From: Glandiceps talaboti
Taxonomy: Eukaryota > Hemichordata > Enteropneusta > Spengelidae
Assembly (NCBI RefSeq): GCF_964340395.1
Contig: NC_135554.1
Location: 10,475,475 to 10,539,474, forward strand
Direction: 5' to 3'
Length of the DNA stretch: 64,000 nt
This document shows positions 1 through 15,200 of the stretch, piece after piece (position 1 is the first letter of the stretch; each line of letters begins with the position of its first letter). Both the position numbers and the translations under genes were made by a program. The notes under the pieces were generated by a model. It ran no database searches, had not been told where the DNA came from, and saw only the letters and a list, made by a program, of their open reading frames with translations.

Positions 1-756
1 AGAAACAATGTACTAATTTTATTGTCTATCAGTTTGAAATATATTTAAATATTGATGTAGAACTCGTTTTCCTGAATAAAAAAAGATAATATGTAGTATG
101 CTCTTTAGAAAGTTTTTGACATAGGCACATTATCAATTGAAATATTTCTTTATATATTCAATATCAGTAGCAGTATTTAGCCATTATTTCCACAAATTGT
201 TCCCCACTATCCAAATCTTACATTATACATACATTCAATGACTTGGCAATTTCATTGTCTTAATCTGAAGACGAAAACCTCCCCAATATTCCTGACTCTA
301 AATTAAATCTCATCAATCTATGACACATGACTAGCTATATTCCACAGACTGTAAGATACTTAGTGTTGTTCAGCCCTATCAGGCTTCTTAACCAGGACTG
401 TCAACTAGACTTGGTTGCAGCTAATCAAATATCGTTATGTTCTAATTAATAGGTGTCAAACTGACCATGATGTTAGCCTTTCAATGCTGATTTACAAGAC
501 CAGCCATCTAATCGTACGTCTATTGTAAACATAAGTTTCGGGTCAAAGTCTGGTATTTTACAAACAATTAACAAGTATCACCATAACAACAATCATTCCT
601 AACGTCAGAAGCAGCAACAATTCTGTCTATTTGATTTGTAATCTATATAATGACCTCTGGACTTCTAATCACAATTTCAAGGAGTTGCCTAAATCGTTTG
701 ATCTGGCAGTCACAGTCCAACAGAACCATACAGACAATGAGTGATGGCTGATATAA

Positions 757-830
<74 letters not shown>

Positions 831-1864
831 CCTTGAGTCTTTAGTTTGGTGTTCAAAAGTATCAATTACTTGTAGTTTAAGATTTGAGGATTTGTGATAT
901 TGTTATAGTTCTTAATAATTGTAATTCTGGGCATTTAAAAAGGATCTATTATATTTCAGGTTATGTTACAAAGTTATATTTAAAAAAATACACAAAAAGT
1001 GTATTGTCAACCATGTTTTATGAATATGTTTGTTTAGTCTAAATTAGAGTTGTTGAATATTGTTAATCAGTTCATTACGTCATTGTAGGTAGTATATACC
1101 GGGGTAACTTACACCTGAATCACATTAAAACATATTTCGTATTTATATTTATTTAAGTTTATCTTTATGCATAGTTCCATTTAAAAGTGTAACAAAAGTT
1201 TATTTTTCCTTAAAATAGATTATACACTCGTCAAATATCAATCATTACTCATATAATTTCACCGCAGTGCTTTGTTATTACTCATCACAGAAATTATATG
1301 AACATCTTCGGTGACGACATAAAACAATCTTGTTTCATAAATTTGATGTAAACATTTTAAAAAATGGATTCTCTTCCATTTGTATATACTGATACGATAC
1401 ATTCTCAAAATAAATGGCATTTAATCCATAATATAAATCTTTCCTGAACTAACATTATTTGACACACTGCACTGCAAATGCTTAACTAGTTTAATTATCG
1501 AAAGTGAAAAAAAGTCATAAAATTTCTTGACGACAATACGTGTAGTTTAATATGTAAATAACATGCACACAGTGTGTATATATTCCCACAACAGTTGAAT
1601 TGTAAGTTAAAACGCATAGTAAAAAACAGGTCATGAAATTAATAAAAATCAAGCCGAATAGTTTGATCCATAATAATGTTAATTCGGTTTAAAATACACA
1701 AATGGTGATACAAATAATGTCTATCTTGTATATTTGTCAGTATATCATCAATGGTCAAAATGGTGTTTAAGTTTTACCTGATAAATATTATATTAATATT
1801 ATTAAATTTGACAAGCGGCCCTCTATAATAGATGTGTAATGATTTCAATGAGCGAGATCCACAT
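1..1864. other. 3' flank of gene B
   Basis: AT-rich, with a (TG)n array at 758-828. No further coding exon seen; probably gene B 3' UTR and intergenic sequence. Confidence 0.5.
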
Positions 1865-1939
1865 TTATTGGAAGTTAGCATATGTGTCAAACGATTCAAA
1901 GTACTGTAAAACGATTTCATAGCAACATCTGTATTGCTC
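1865..1939 (-). CDS. Gene B last coding exon
   Basis: 75 nt including TAA at 1865-1867; encodes [17 protein letters not shown] and ends YANFQ. An AATAAA overlaps the stop on the minus strand and another lies at 1148-1153, a possible polyadenylation signal. Confidence 0.75.
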   Translation of the reverse strand, partial: EQYRCCYEIVLQYFESFDTYANFQ

Positions 1940-2621
1940 CTGAAACAAAGTAGAAAATATATATTAGTACCATTAATAATGCTGTAAGCTGGGAGACTGC
2001 ATTTCTGTACGGTGTCCTTTGATATGAAAAATACACATAAAACACGGAATTCAATATAGTTCTACCGATCCATTCAAAATAGGTTCACATGATTCCTGGT
2101 TTAGAGTAGCGTTAATTATATTACGACATACTTGCTATTTTATGTGAAAAGCACCAAAATTATGGCCAATTCACTACTTTAAACACACATAAACGTAATT
2201 TCAAATGTCACCATATATGTACACGTTTTATGACCTTGGCCTTTGTATTTGAACTTACCATGGTTTCAACCATATCGGCTCTGTTGGCTCTGAGTGTCTT
2301 GACAGCTTGGAATACATCCACTATTTGTTCTACTTTGATTCTGTCACATGTTGACACTGCAGCACAGTACACACCACTACGACCAATACCATTTCTACGA
2401 CACAGTCATATGGGATATTACAAGTGTATTCAAGCACGTCAAGTCAATTATGCAGTTAGACTTGACTATGAAAACAGGTGAAAATTTAATATATACTATC
2501 TATACTGCTACTCGTGTCAGGTATACTGAAATGTAAGTACTTGAAATCACTTGAGCAGAACGACAGAAACTTCGTACATTTTATGCAGTCATTAAAACAT
2601 TTACTATATTAAATGGACGTA

Positions 2622-2663
<42 letters not shown>

Positions 2664-3164
2664 CTATAGATAGACTTTAATTTAATACATTAAAAACTAT
2701 AGATTTTATTTTGATAATTACAGTACATCAATGATTCCATGCTCTTCGATTGAACAAAGTATCAAAACGAATCAAAACGAATTTTAGCACAATTATGTAT
2801 ATTAACAACTTTTATTGTTTGTTTTAAACTAAAATCTCGATGGACGATTCATTTGGCAAATACCGTTGATAAGAGCAAGAAATGGCAGACATACTATGAC
2901 ACTTGGCATTGGACGTTGATAATCTAACGACACATATTTTACAATTATAAGGTCCAATAATGTGAATACTTACATACAATGTACAGTAACAGGTCCGTTT
3001 CCTGTTTGTTGTTGCCATTTCTCAACCATTGTCATAATGTCTATGAACAAACCTTTCTGTTTTGGTGTATCCTGACCAGCTGTCCATCCCGTCACGTGAT
3101 ATTGCTGGATTGTCCGAGTAGTTCCACTCTGCTAAAGGGAGGGTGGTAATTTATGCATAAGTGA

Positions 3165-3207
<43 letters not shown>

Positions 3208-6200
3208 CGAAGGTGTCAAAGTATACCATACTGTCACAATGTTCAGTTTCAAGGTACAGTAGAGGTTGTTAAAATATAACTTACGTTAGTGAGTTGCAAT
3301 GTTCTGACGATAAGGCTTCCCTTTACATCTCGACTTAAAGTGTTAATTCGGAATGGTCCAATATTCATGGCATCATCTTCAGGCCAGTACTGGCCAATAC
3401 TCTGTTGTAACAAAGATTTGGACGATTACTCAATATGATATTAAGTGATATGAGGTGAAAGGGTAAAAAGGATACCACACTCTGTCAAGAAAGGCTTACC
3501 ATTTGACGATTTTATTCCACAATGTATTCTTACACAGAACATATCAAACGATGCGTCAGTCTGAGTCGACAAAACAGACAGTCAAGGTAAAAAATGTTTT
3601 CAGATACCAACTTAATACTTTCAAACTTCCCGCCTTACACAATGTTACAATTTCATATGGTGTTTGACACACAAACTTAAGGTATGTCACGAAACTGCAA
3701 TATTGTGTAAGGTGGGACGGTTCAAGAAGTTGGTATCTGAAAACACTTTTTTTGCCTAGACGGTCTGCTTTGTCGACTCAGATCGGCTCATCGTTTGATG
3801 TCTTCTGTTGTTGAGTAAATTGTTACATAAAATTCTCATATGTTAGGCATTATAACTGTTTGTGTCTCCAACACCAACAAGAAATGTGCCTAAATCTATT
3901 CATGTTGATTGTTTTACCTTCAATGACAGATCCAATCTGTCAAAATAACTTACCGTGTCATTGGAGTCCATATCATTCAACATAACTATGGAGTAAGATT
4001 TGTAATCATACACCATCCTCCAAAAGTCAATGACTGTGTTTGGCATTGGCATTTGAGTCACCAGGAAAGCATTCTTCTGAGTGTAAGCCTATGCACAATG
4101 AAAAATATTCTTTAAGAAAAGCAATAATATATGAACTTAGGGAATCTGTAACACTGGACAATACAGTATGTATTTACAGAAAATGAACAACTTGTAAAAC
4201 GATACATAATTTCTTAGAATTACAGCTAAAAATGTTAGGAAAGTTCGATTTAAATTTATCATCCTTGATTTTTCTTTTTTAAAGAACAAATTGAATGATT
4301 ACTCACACTGACAAAGCTAGCATTGATATAACTATTAGAATCCGGTACCTTGACTGCTGTCATTAGATGAGGACGAGATCTATTGACTGCATCAATTGAA
4401 GGGAAAAGAGAAAGTAAAAAATGCCAATACTACCAATTAAAAGGATTGAAAAAAAAATCTAAAAAACTGCATAAATCTTTCCGTTAAGATTGATTATCGG
4501 TAAATTGATTGTGGTTTAAAACACATGAATATGTTCTATAATAGTTGTGTCCGTGGGGATGGTCAGGCTATCATACTATGTACTAAACACAAACTGGATA
4601 GATATTTCATTAGCTGATGTCGAATGGAAGACAACGACATAAACTGGGGCGTACTTACATGGCAAAATGTCTGAAAACCTGTTTTTGTTGGCATTTTCCT
4701 TGGATGAACCTACAGAGCATTCATCTTTGTTGGGCACACGGCTCACCTTTCCGAGATTCTGAATAAAATGAAATAAATTAATATTTATTAGATAATAAGC
4801 ACTGCCACATCAAAACATATGGATTAGGTATATGTAATTGTGTAAGGCTTAATTCTTTTTCCCTCATACTTAGTGTCTTCAAGAATCTGGCCTGGAACAT
4901 GATATGTCCAAGTGGCGTGTGTTTATCTCTATACTTTAGTGCTTAATATACAAAACGAAACACAAATTTGTTTCCTCGTAGTTAGTGCCCTAGTTAAGGT
5001 TTCAATCTAGCAATAAACGCTCGATAAACCTATTTCTAGGTACTGAAGTATTGTCCAAACTGTTGGAATGAAATTATATGGTTGACTTTACGTACAAAAC
5101 AACCACTGTAATATATTGTAAAAACAAACGTTTGTGTTCTAGCAGTTTCTTTGTACTGTACACAACATTACAACACTTGGGCATCATACTAACCTCCCAT
5201 TCAGTTTCCAAAGGTGTTCTACCAGTTGTTTTGTCCACTCTGCATAACTTGCCAAACAGTACTCTGAAGTCCGTCGCTGGAATGGCGGTACTATCACAAA
5301 TAGTAGCTTCCATCAACGCTGTATGGATGAACTCATATTGGTCCTATATTATAACAAACATAGTTTATATGGTAACAGCTGTAACCAAGTATAGTTCGAT
5401 AAGGATATAGGAATGGGAGGGGGGGGGGGAGGTTATATTACACATGAATTCATGGAATGTTTAAATCCTTAAAGTTACTTTCATGACGCTTTGGTGCACC
5501 GTTTTATATGACTATTATTATTTGAAAGAAATTTACCTCTACTTGAACAAAGTACATCCTATTCTCTCTGGCCTTTTTCACAAAGTTGAAGATGTCAACC
5601 TTTCCTTCCTCTTTAGCCATTTGTAACATGACATCAATGGCTATGAAGGTACCAGTACGACCAACACCAGCACTAAGAACAAATACAGTAAAATATACAT
5701 TTTTTTATAATATGGCATGCCTAAGCTGGAAAACGTACATTAACATTAGTCGTTGACACCCCCCCCCACACCGACACACACACACTCCCTAAGTGGCTCC
5801 CAGGATTTCGATTTGACGGCAGAACTACTAACATAACTTATGACTTGCTAATAAATTTGCCATGTTCACACTTTTAGTTTCATACATAAGATATGTAATC
5901 AATTTATGTTGTGTTTTACACACGTTTGAGAAACAGTTGGCATATGTACTTCCTTATCTAAACATTTCGACGTCGACACTTTGATGTGATAAATTATCAG
6001 ACTATAATTCGACGAATGACAATTCATTGAATGCATTAATTTATAGATTTACAATTTGCATGTTGTCGTTTGCAAATGATGAATACCCATCCACATAATT
6101 TAGGAAATATATTTGTGAAATGTATGGGCTGTGGTATTTAAAGGTACTGTTAATCTATGTTCAATGGCTAGAGACTTTTGAAACCAAAACATATACAGTT

Positions 6201-9200
6201 AAAGGCCAATGATTGATTAGGAATAGAGTTATAGAAAATTTAAAGAGAATGTTTCAATTTTAATAAGACCTGTCGTTTTACTTCAAACCATGCGATTAAC
6301 TTGGAGTAAACATCCCGCTATTTGAAATCATTTTACAACTAGGTTCCTGTATATATAATTCCAGTACATATATTTTATCAAATAGTGTAAATACAACCTT
6401 TCACTCCGACTGAGCTATAAAAAGCCGTAACTTAAGATTGAGGAAAATTGCATTAGCGGTCTGTGCTTGAAGATAACACAATTACCAGGAAATGTAACTG
6501 ACCACTTCTAAAAATACAATTAGATTTCCGATTGCATCGATTCACGATTACAAGCATTCAGTGTGTTCACCCAGAGTTTCACTGTGAAGAAATTAAATTA
6601 TTTCCGAGATGTCGTTTAGTCGTGCAAAACCAAATTTCAAACGTTGTATGGGGACAATTATCGCAACTTTGAGGTGATTGAGAGTTCAGCAAGATGGATG
6701 AAGAGGACAACAGTAACTGTGGACATATCGTCTTCCCAGTGACTATATCATTCTTAGCCCACAATGGAATTTTTGGGGTCTGTTTTGGCACACTTTTATA
6801 GAAATGTTAAGTTAAATAAAGTAATAACTTGTCATTATATATATACCTGCAATGAATAAGTGGTGGTCCTGCATTCTCTGCTATGCTACTTTTAAAATGT
6901 TCAAGGACATCAAGTACAGCTGTAGCATACATTGGTACATCCTTATCTGGCCACACAGTGAAATGGAATTGCTTCACAACACGGATATCGGAGTGCTCCT
7001 GGGGAAAAACAGAATGGAAGTTTCTTACTCTCCACTGATTAAGGAGTGTGCAATCAAAATAATTGGCATAACATAACCTAGCTTTATGCTGTAAAATGAA
7101 GCAATTCATTTAACAGCATAAAGGTAGGTTATGTTATGCCAATTATTTTGACTATTGATTAACAGTTAATAGAAGGACATACATTAGATCGTTGACAAAC
7201 ATTACAAACATGGAAAGTAAACAAATAAATTGAATTAATAACACTTGGCACAGCATGTTGGAAATACAGATAGACAAGTATTACATTCCATCATTTGATA
7301 AGAACAGTTTTATGGCCTCTTTACATAATAGTTCACGTTCATAAACAAATTTGAAGTTCCCCTGGCAATTCATGTACATGTAAAGAGGCCATAAAACTGT
7401 TCTTATCAAACCATGAAATATAATACAAATCTCTACTGTTCCAACATGTTGTGCCAAGTGTTATTAATCCAATTCAGTTGGATAACTACCCTGTTTGTAA
7501 CAGGTACTATTCGTCAACGGTCTGATGTCTGCCATAACTCTGTAAAGACAACGTCACATAGCACATTGCATTAAATAACTCATTCTATCGAAGGGAGCCT
7601 TCAGAAATTACAAGGGTGAGGGCCGAGGGAATGGGAGGGGTTAACATTTGTTTATATTTATGGTAAGTTTAATTTTACTCAAGAAAAGGAAATGACAAGA
7701 CAACGATAGACTTGACCGAAACGAGATGAGAAAATAGAAAAAAGAAATACAGAAGGGGTTGACATTTTACAAATCGGTCCTCAGGAGGGTCATATTTCTA
7801 GAAATGGAAATTAGTGGATGGTCACAATGTGACGTTTTCCCTTGATTCATTTTCTATTTAAGCTTTGCATTATTTTGTGATTTTGGCATGATCCCATTGC
7901 TGCCACCGGTTCTAAATTCAACTGCTACCATGTCCCACCACTGCCACCATTGTAAAGTAATATGATAACATATCAGTGAAATGTAGCATATTAGTTGTGG
8001 TGTGAGGAGAGGAGTGGGCCTCACAGTAGTAAAAGGGGAACAGCATAACAACATATTATTGGGGATAATGTAATGAAATGGAGATGTTGACCTCGGTTGT
8101 CAGTTTCAATTGTGTACTCATCTAGTCTTTGAGAGTTCTGGCCTTCAGCTCAGGCAATCATATCCAAACACGGGCATTGATGTAATACTAACATAAACTC
8201 AGCGTGGTGGCAATACAACCAATGCCTACCAATGTGGTAGGATCTTATTACAGAAAAAATCCCTGTCTCTAGTGGGATTAAAACCAAGGACCGTCTGACT
8301 ACTAATCTTGAGCTCTAACAACTACACAATAGGGAGGCGATTTTACAAAAGGTTTTCATTGATATAGGGGGAGAGTCATATTTTAGAGCAAGGAAATTGA
8401 AGGAGGGTCACTTTTTAGCAGACCGGACGAGAGGGAGCGATACATTTTATACCACAGACAGGGTTTGGTTCAACCCCCCCCCAGTATTTACTGAATGCTC
8501 CCTAATTCATTGACAATGTATAGGGTAATGTTTAGCCGTAAGCATAATGACAACACTTTCATTATTACAATATACCTAAAATTGATATTCTATTGTTCAT
8601 ATTTCAACGTTTGTCTATACCTTAAACATTATATGAACTGTTGACAATAATAACAAAAATGACTTCCATACAACAGAAACATATTTCAATCACAAGTACC
8701 ATTCTATCATCATAGCACTTGTCTAGCTAGCTTAATGGTACTCACAGTTTGAATGTGAAAAGTCCTGACATTGTAGTTGGCAAACGTTTCTGCTTTTTCT
8801 ATTGATACATAAATATCTCCGTACCAAACGCCATCTTCATCAGGCCAATACTGGTGACATTTCACCTGCACAGAGGTATACAATACATACACTAGTTTGA
8901 ACTAATACAGAATTAACTGGCATATGAGATGATCTTGATAAATAAGGAATAAATATGTAGCATTTGTATTTAGGTAAGTGTTACCTACAAAATATGCTGA
9001 TACAATACTAGAGAAATAGATATAAACTTGAATACTAGATCATTCTGCTTATAGTCGAATTAATAAAATTCATATTCATTAAAGGAAATTTTATGGAAAT
9101 TACAAAATATCACATAAAGTTCATTGATATTAATTGATATTCAAACATGTTTAATTTATTAAGTGATAACAATAGGGAACTTGCAAACCCGCCATGTTGA

Positions 9201-12200
9201 ATGTTGCATCGTGGGAAATGTGATAACAAATAATAATCAATTAGTATGGTAAACAATGACACATTGTTTTTAACCACAAATAATCAATTCAGATTTACCC
9301 TGACCATTGTGGGAGGTTAATTTTACCAGTAGCTCCAGATTATGTATTACGATAACCACAGATAATCCCATAATCCTTTGCGTCTGAGCTTGCTCAGTCT
9401 GGATTCCCTATTGTGGTTACAGATTAGACTGATAAATATTTATCTCGTCTCAAACTAGTCTTAATTGTGATATCAAATCAATTTCTCACCTTGCCATTCT
9501 CAACTAAATTTGTAGCCATCAGAATAGAAGTGATATTCTTTTGCCAAATCATTCTCCATACGTCATCAATAGTCTCGGTATTTGGTCCTATAATTTCAAA
9601 TGTTTGTACATACATCAATTATCACACATTCAACCCATTACATCATCACTAGAGAAGACAAGCATTGTTTTATCTGAACATTGCCTTCTCTTAGCAACGT
9701 TTCATTCCAAATTGGTCAAAGTAAGGATATCATTAAACCTACTGTTACGATCCAAAATATCGTATTTCGGAATTATGGGAATAAATTCTACTTTTCGGCA
9801 TTGTAGGCCATAGGTCAGAAATAGACTGGCGATGACGAAGCTGGGCAAACATGATGTAACTGAAATTCACATGATTGGTTAGAGAAAAGTATATAATAAC
9901 TTTTATGATGGCATGATCTTAGGGTGTGACTTGCTATTTATATAGTCGTTGTGTAAATTCCATTGTATTCGAAGTATACTTAAGATGAGAATAAAACATC
10001 CAGAATCAGGAGAGGAGCTCACGAGAAATGGACTCGGTTAGGTGATTCTGGCAAGCCGAAATATCTTCTCAGTTGTGACTAATTCCCGACTTGGACCTGA
10101 ACGATCCCGTACGAGAGTATGAGAGTGTGAGTGCTAGAGTGTAACGTCTGAACTATCCATACTTATACCGTTCAACTCTACGACTCGCATCACTGGTGGA
10201 AAATCCAACAGGTCCACTTAATGTTATTACGTTCTGGTAGAAGACTGAGAAGAAACCGACATTTACATCCTTGTCAACGGCCACCTACAGTAATGGCAGA
10301 AGCAGACCCGAATATCCAGCAAGAAGCTCCACAGCCAGAAAACAATGGAGCAGAGGTCAACCAAGGCCAGCGGCAAGACGCACGGCTGGTTCACCAAGAG
10401 CTACAACGCATTGTCAACAGAATGCAGAATTTGACGGTGGGTAACGATATCATACCACCTCAATTTTATGGGAAGGAAGATGAAATACCAACCAGATGGT
10501 TGCGTAAATTTGATGCATATGTCGTCCTTAAGCAGTTTGACAATATTCAACGTCTGAATATTTTTAGTCTGCTTATGTCTGGTGAAGCAGAGAGATGGTA
10601 CACGTCCTTGCCTGACGACCTGGCGAACAACTGGGAGAACATGCGTGCAGCTTTCATCGGACGATTCCAGAACAGAGCACCACAGTGGCGTATAGATCAA
10701 GAGCTAAGAACAATTAAGCAAATGGACAAAGAAACAATCGAAAAATATGCCTCACGTTTAAGGGATATGTGCTATCGTTATAACAGAAATGATAACGAGC
10801 TTTTTAGTTTATTTTTACAGGGGTTAATACCGTCTATACGTAGTACGGTAGTCAACAGAGATCCGGTCAATTTCCAGGAGGCCGTGGCTTTCGCCCGAAC
10901 AGCAGAAGTGGTAGAACGGTTCGACGATGATGTCAAAGCACTGAAAACTGGTCGTACTTCCGACACGTCTACAGAGGTTTTACAACAAGCCTTCGACTCT
11001 TTGCTAAAACAGAACGAAGTTCTACATGAGAAGCTATCAGCAGCGGCGGTGACGCCCCTCCCTGTACCAGCAACGCCTGTTCAAATACGACAAGAACCCT
11101 ACGCAAACGCTGGACCACGGTCACGGGTAGGCCAGAGCTATAATTATTCTAACGTAAATAGACCGCCAGTAGTAACTCCACGTTATGGCGGTCGACAAGT
11201 TAATACGGCTAAGCAGATTTGTAAATTTTGTAATAAGCCAGGGCATTCAAGTCCTAATTGTTATGCAAATCCTGATCGTGGGTGTTACAATTGCGGGGAG
11301 ATAGGCCATGTGGCCAGATTTTGTGATAGAAATGGTGCCCGATATGCTTTTCCAAAAAACGGGTAAACGTTGCGAGACGAAAATTGTATAAGCAGTCAGA
11401 TGAGAGGTCTCGCAACGGAGTATCTTTAAATCTCAATTGTGTTAATTTGCCAGAGTCAATGATTGTAAATGATAATTTAATTAATGTGCGTATTTTTGAT
11501 CGTAAAGTATCAGCACTTATAGATACAGGTTCCGATGTATCAATAATTTCAGAGTCTTTGTTAAATAATATTCGTAAGTTAAGAAAGTGTAAGCTTTTCA
11601 AATCAAGTTATAAGATAGTTACTTTGCCAGATGGGCGTACTTTGCCTATTTTAGGATGTCTTAGAATTCCTGTTTTCTTTACTAATCGTGCGATTACTAT
11701 GCAAGTCTATGTCCTCAAAGAGTTGAAGCAGGATTTAATTATAGGCCATGATTTCTTACGTAGAAATGGAGCTATTATTGATTTTATGAAGCGCAAAGTT
11801 ACTTTACGTCCATCGTCCCTTATACGCGCGTCTAAGACATATTCTATACCTGCTCGTTCAGAGTGTGTTATATCGGCGCGTGTTCGTGGGAATTACCCTA
11901 ACGGTATAGTAGGTCATACTACAAACACAATGTCGCTTGCTCACATTGGTATTGCTACTGCGAGAGTTTTAGGTGCTGTGCAGAATGGGCGCGTTCCGGT
12001 TAGACTAGTGAATTGTAGGGAAACGCCTGTAAAATTGAGGAGGGGTACCCGTTTAGGTAATTTCAGAATTTTGCCAGATGGTACTGATATCCATACTTTT
12101 GATACTAATGTTAGTCGCAACGGGCCAGTTGTACGTCCAAATAGGTTAAGTAATCAGGAGTTTTTAAAGGCATTTGATTTTGAAGATTCTACTTTAACCT

Positions 12201-15200
12201 CAGATCAGGTATTGCAGTTACAACAGGTATTATGGAAAAATAAGGATGCGTTCGTTGATGACACTAACACCTTGGGATATTGTGATATAATTAAGCATAG
12301 AATCAATTTAAAACCAGGTAGTAAGACCGTATCTCGCCCTCCATATAAAGCTTCTCCAGATAAGCGTGAGGAAATTAAACGACAAATTGATAAGTTGTTA
12401 GACCAGGGTTTGGTAGTTCCCTCTACTTCTCCTTACAGTTCTCCGGTTTTACTAGTACGTAAACCAAATGGTGAATTTCGTATGGTTATAGATTATAGGA
12501 TGATAAATTCTATTACAGAACCCATTGCTTTCCCTCTTCCTGGGATAAAAGATACTTTAGATATCATTGGGAGTAAATGTCCAAAGTATTTTTCGACCCT
12601 AGACCTTAGTTCGGGATTTTGGCAAATAGCTATACATCCTGACGATGTACATAAGACTTCCTTTGTCTCTCATTACGGTAAGTTTGCTTTCAAGGTGTTA
12701 CCTATGGGAATGATGAATAGTTCGGCAAGTTTTCAAAACACAATACAGTTCGTTCTAATAAATTTGCTAAACGACTCATGCTGCGCCTACATGGACGATA
12801 TTTTAGCATTCTCAGCAACATTTGAAGATCATTTAATTCATATTGATGAAGTTCTTACACGTTTACGCGAAGCCAATTTAAAGTTAGGACCACGGAAGTG
12901 CGTTTTTGGTAGGCGCGAGGTCAAATTTCTAGGTCACCGGGTCAACGAACACGGGGTCATGGCAGATCCTTCTAAATTGGAAGCTGTCAAGAATTTCCCC
13001 ACACCAAAATCGGTTACAGAATTAAAGTCATTTCTGGGTTTGGCTAATTTCTATAGAAAGTTTATTAAGGATTTTGCTAAGATTGCGCATCCATTGCATG
13101 GTCTGTTAAGGAAAGGCGTCGACTTTGTTTGGTCACGTGATTGTGAAATAGCATTTGATACACTAAAGACGGCGTTAATCTCACCTCCTGTACTAGCGCA
13201 TCCACGGTTTAATGAGGAATTTATTCTATATACGGACGCGAGTAGTTTTAGTGTAGGTTATGTGTTAGCTCAAATTCAGGAGGGTGTGGAAAAACCTATA
13301 TGCTATGGTGGCAGGGCGCTGTCGAAACCACAACAGAATTATACAGTTACGGAAAGGGAATTTCTAGCTTTGATTCACGCTCTTTCGCAGTGTGAGCAAT
13401 ATTTGCATTCTGTTCATTTTACGGTTATTACAGATCATGCTAACCTTCCCTATTTGATTAAGACTACGGAACCTTCGGGGCGTTTAGCGCGATGGGTACT
13501 CAGAATTCAGGGTTTCGATTTTGACATCGTGCACAGATCGGGCTGCAAAATTCCCCATGCAGATTCATTATCACGTAGGGTTTATGATGACGGAATTCAT
13601 AATTCTGATGTAACTTCTGTTGAAACGGCTCCAGCGGCCTCAAATACACAATGTGTCCAGGTACCTTCTACTGATAAGATAGTGCAGGAATCCAGTAGTA
13701 ATAAAGGTGACGTTGTTAATACGCAAAGTGTTGACAATGACCCTGTAGTTGACATACCAACCTTGTTTACTATTAGCAATGAAAATAGCGTTGACGACAT
13801 GACTTGTTTGACTTTAGATTCCGATGACGAACTAATAGGTGTTAATGACATGAATGATAACAGAAGAACAGGTGTAATAGCTGATAGGCAAAGAAACGAC
13901 AATCATCTAAGACCGCTGATTGACTTTCTTGAATCGGGTGACTTACCGACTGATGATAGACATGCTAAACGCATAGCAAGCATAAGTGCCAATTACGTGA
14001 TTATTGACAGAGTTCTGTATCATTTCTGGACGCCTAATAGCAATAAATCTGATAAAGACATACGGCGTCAGCTTGTTGTACCTAAGGATTTACGACTTTT
14101 GATTTTGCGGAGATTGCATGATGATGTTACAGGTGGACATCTAGGCGTTCTAAAAACGCTGGGTGTCATCAGACAACGTTACTTTTGGGATACACTTATT
14201 AAAGACGTTCATAAATACGTTAATAGTTGTGTACATTGCCAAATGCGTAAACCGGGGCATAGAATACGCGCTCCTTTATTGCCGATTCCAGTTACAGGAT
14301 TATTTGATAGGATAGCTATTGATTTCTGTGGGCCTTTTCATGTTACTAAATCAGGGAATAGCTATGTTCTTGTTATTACGGAATACTTATCGAAATTTGC
14401 ATGGGCGTTTCCTACTAAGAATATGACAGCAATTACAGTTGCTAACATCTTATTCGAGCACATATTCACGAATTACGGTTTTCCGAATGTCATCTTATCA
14501 GACCAGGGGCCCTGTTTCAATTCGCAAATAATGCGCGAATTTTGTCGTTTTTTTGACGTTTCCAAGCGTTTTGGAACGGCATATAGGCCTCAAACCCAGG
14601 GTATCGTCGAAAAGTTTAATTCGACGTTACTTGGAATGCTTTCCATGTTTGTTGCCGACCGGGGAGATGACTGGGACTCATACTTAGCGGCAGTTTTGTT
14701 CGCGTATAGGGTAGCGCCACATCATTCTACAGGTGTTTCGCCATTTTCGGTTCTGTTTGGAATGGAGCCACGCCTACCGCTAGACGTTACCTTGCTTCCC
14801 GCGGTTAGCAAATCGGCAAGTATCAATTTTCATCTGAAAGAATTAGCATCAAAACGAAATATTGCAATAAAGATGGCAATGGACAACATTAAAGTCGCAC
14901 AGAAAAAAATGAAAGAGCACTATGACAAGAGAGCTGTACAACACGAATTCACAATAGGGGATATAGTTTATTTATATAACCCAGCAGTGAAACCAGGGAG
15001 AGCTAGAAAGTTTCACAAATATTATAGGGGTCCATATCGAATTGCTGATTTCATACCGCCACTCAATTATCGATTGCGTTACGTTCATTCAGGAAAGTTA
15101 TATCCTAAATTAGTACACCATAACAGACTAAAGAAGGGTTCGCTCCGATCTACGTCCTTAGAAGGTAGTACCCCGGATGTCGATCTCGGTGACACAGACA

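Noticed and set aside
5078-5410. Plus-strand 110-codon ORF
   Set aside because: Antisense shadow of the D1/D2 linker exon of gene B.
9541-9813. 90-codon ORF entering the 5' LTR
   Set aside because: Runs antisense over a gene B exon and into the LTR; the same end recurs at the 3' LTR because the LTRs are identical.
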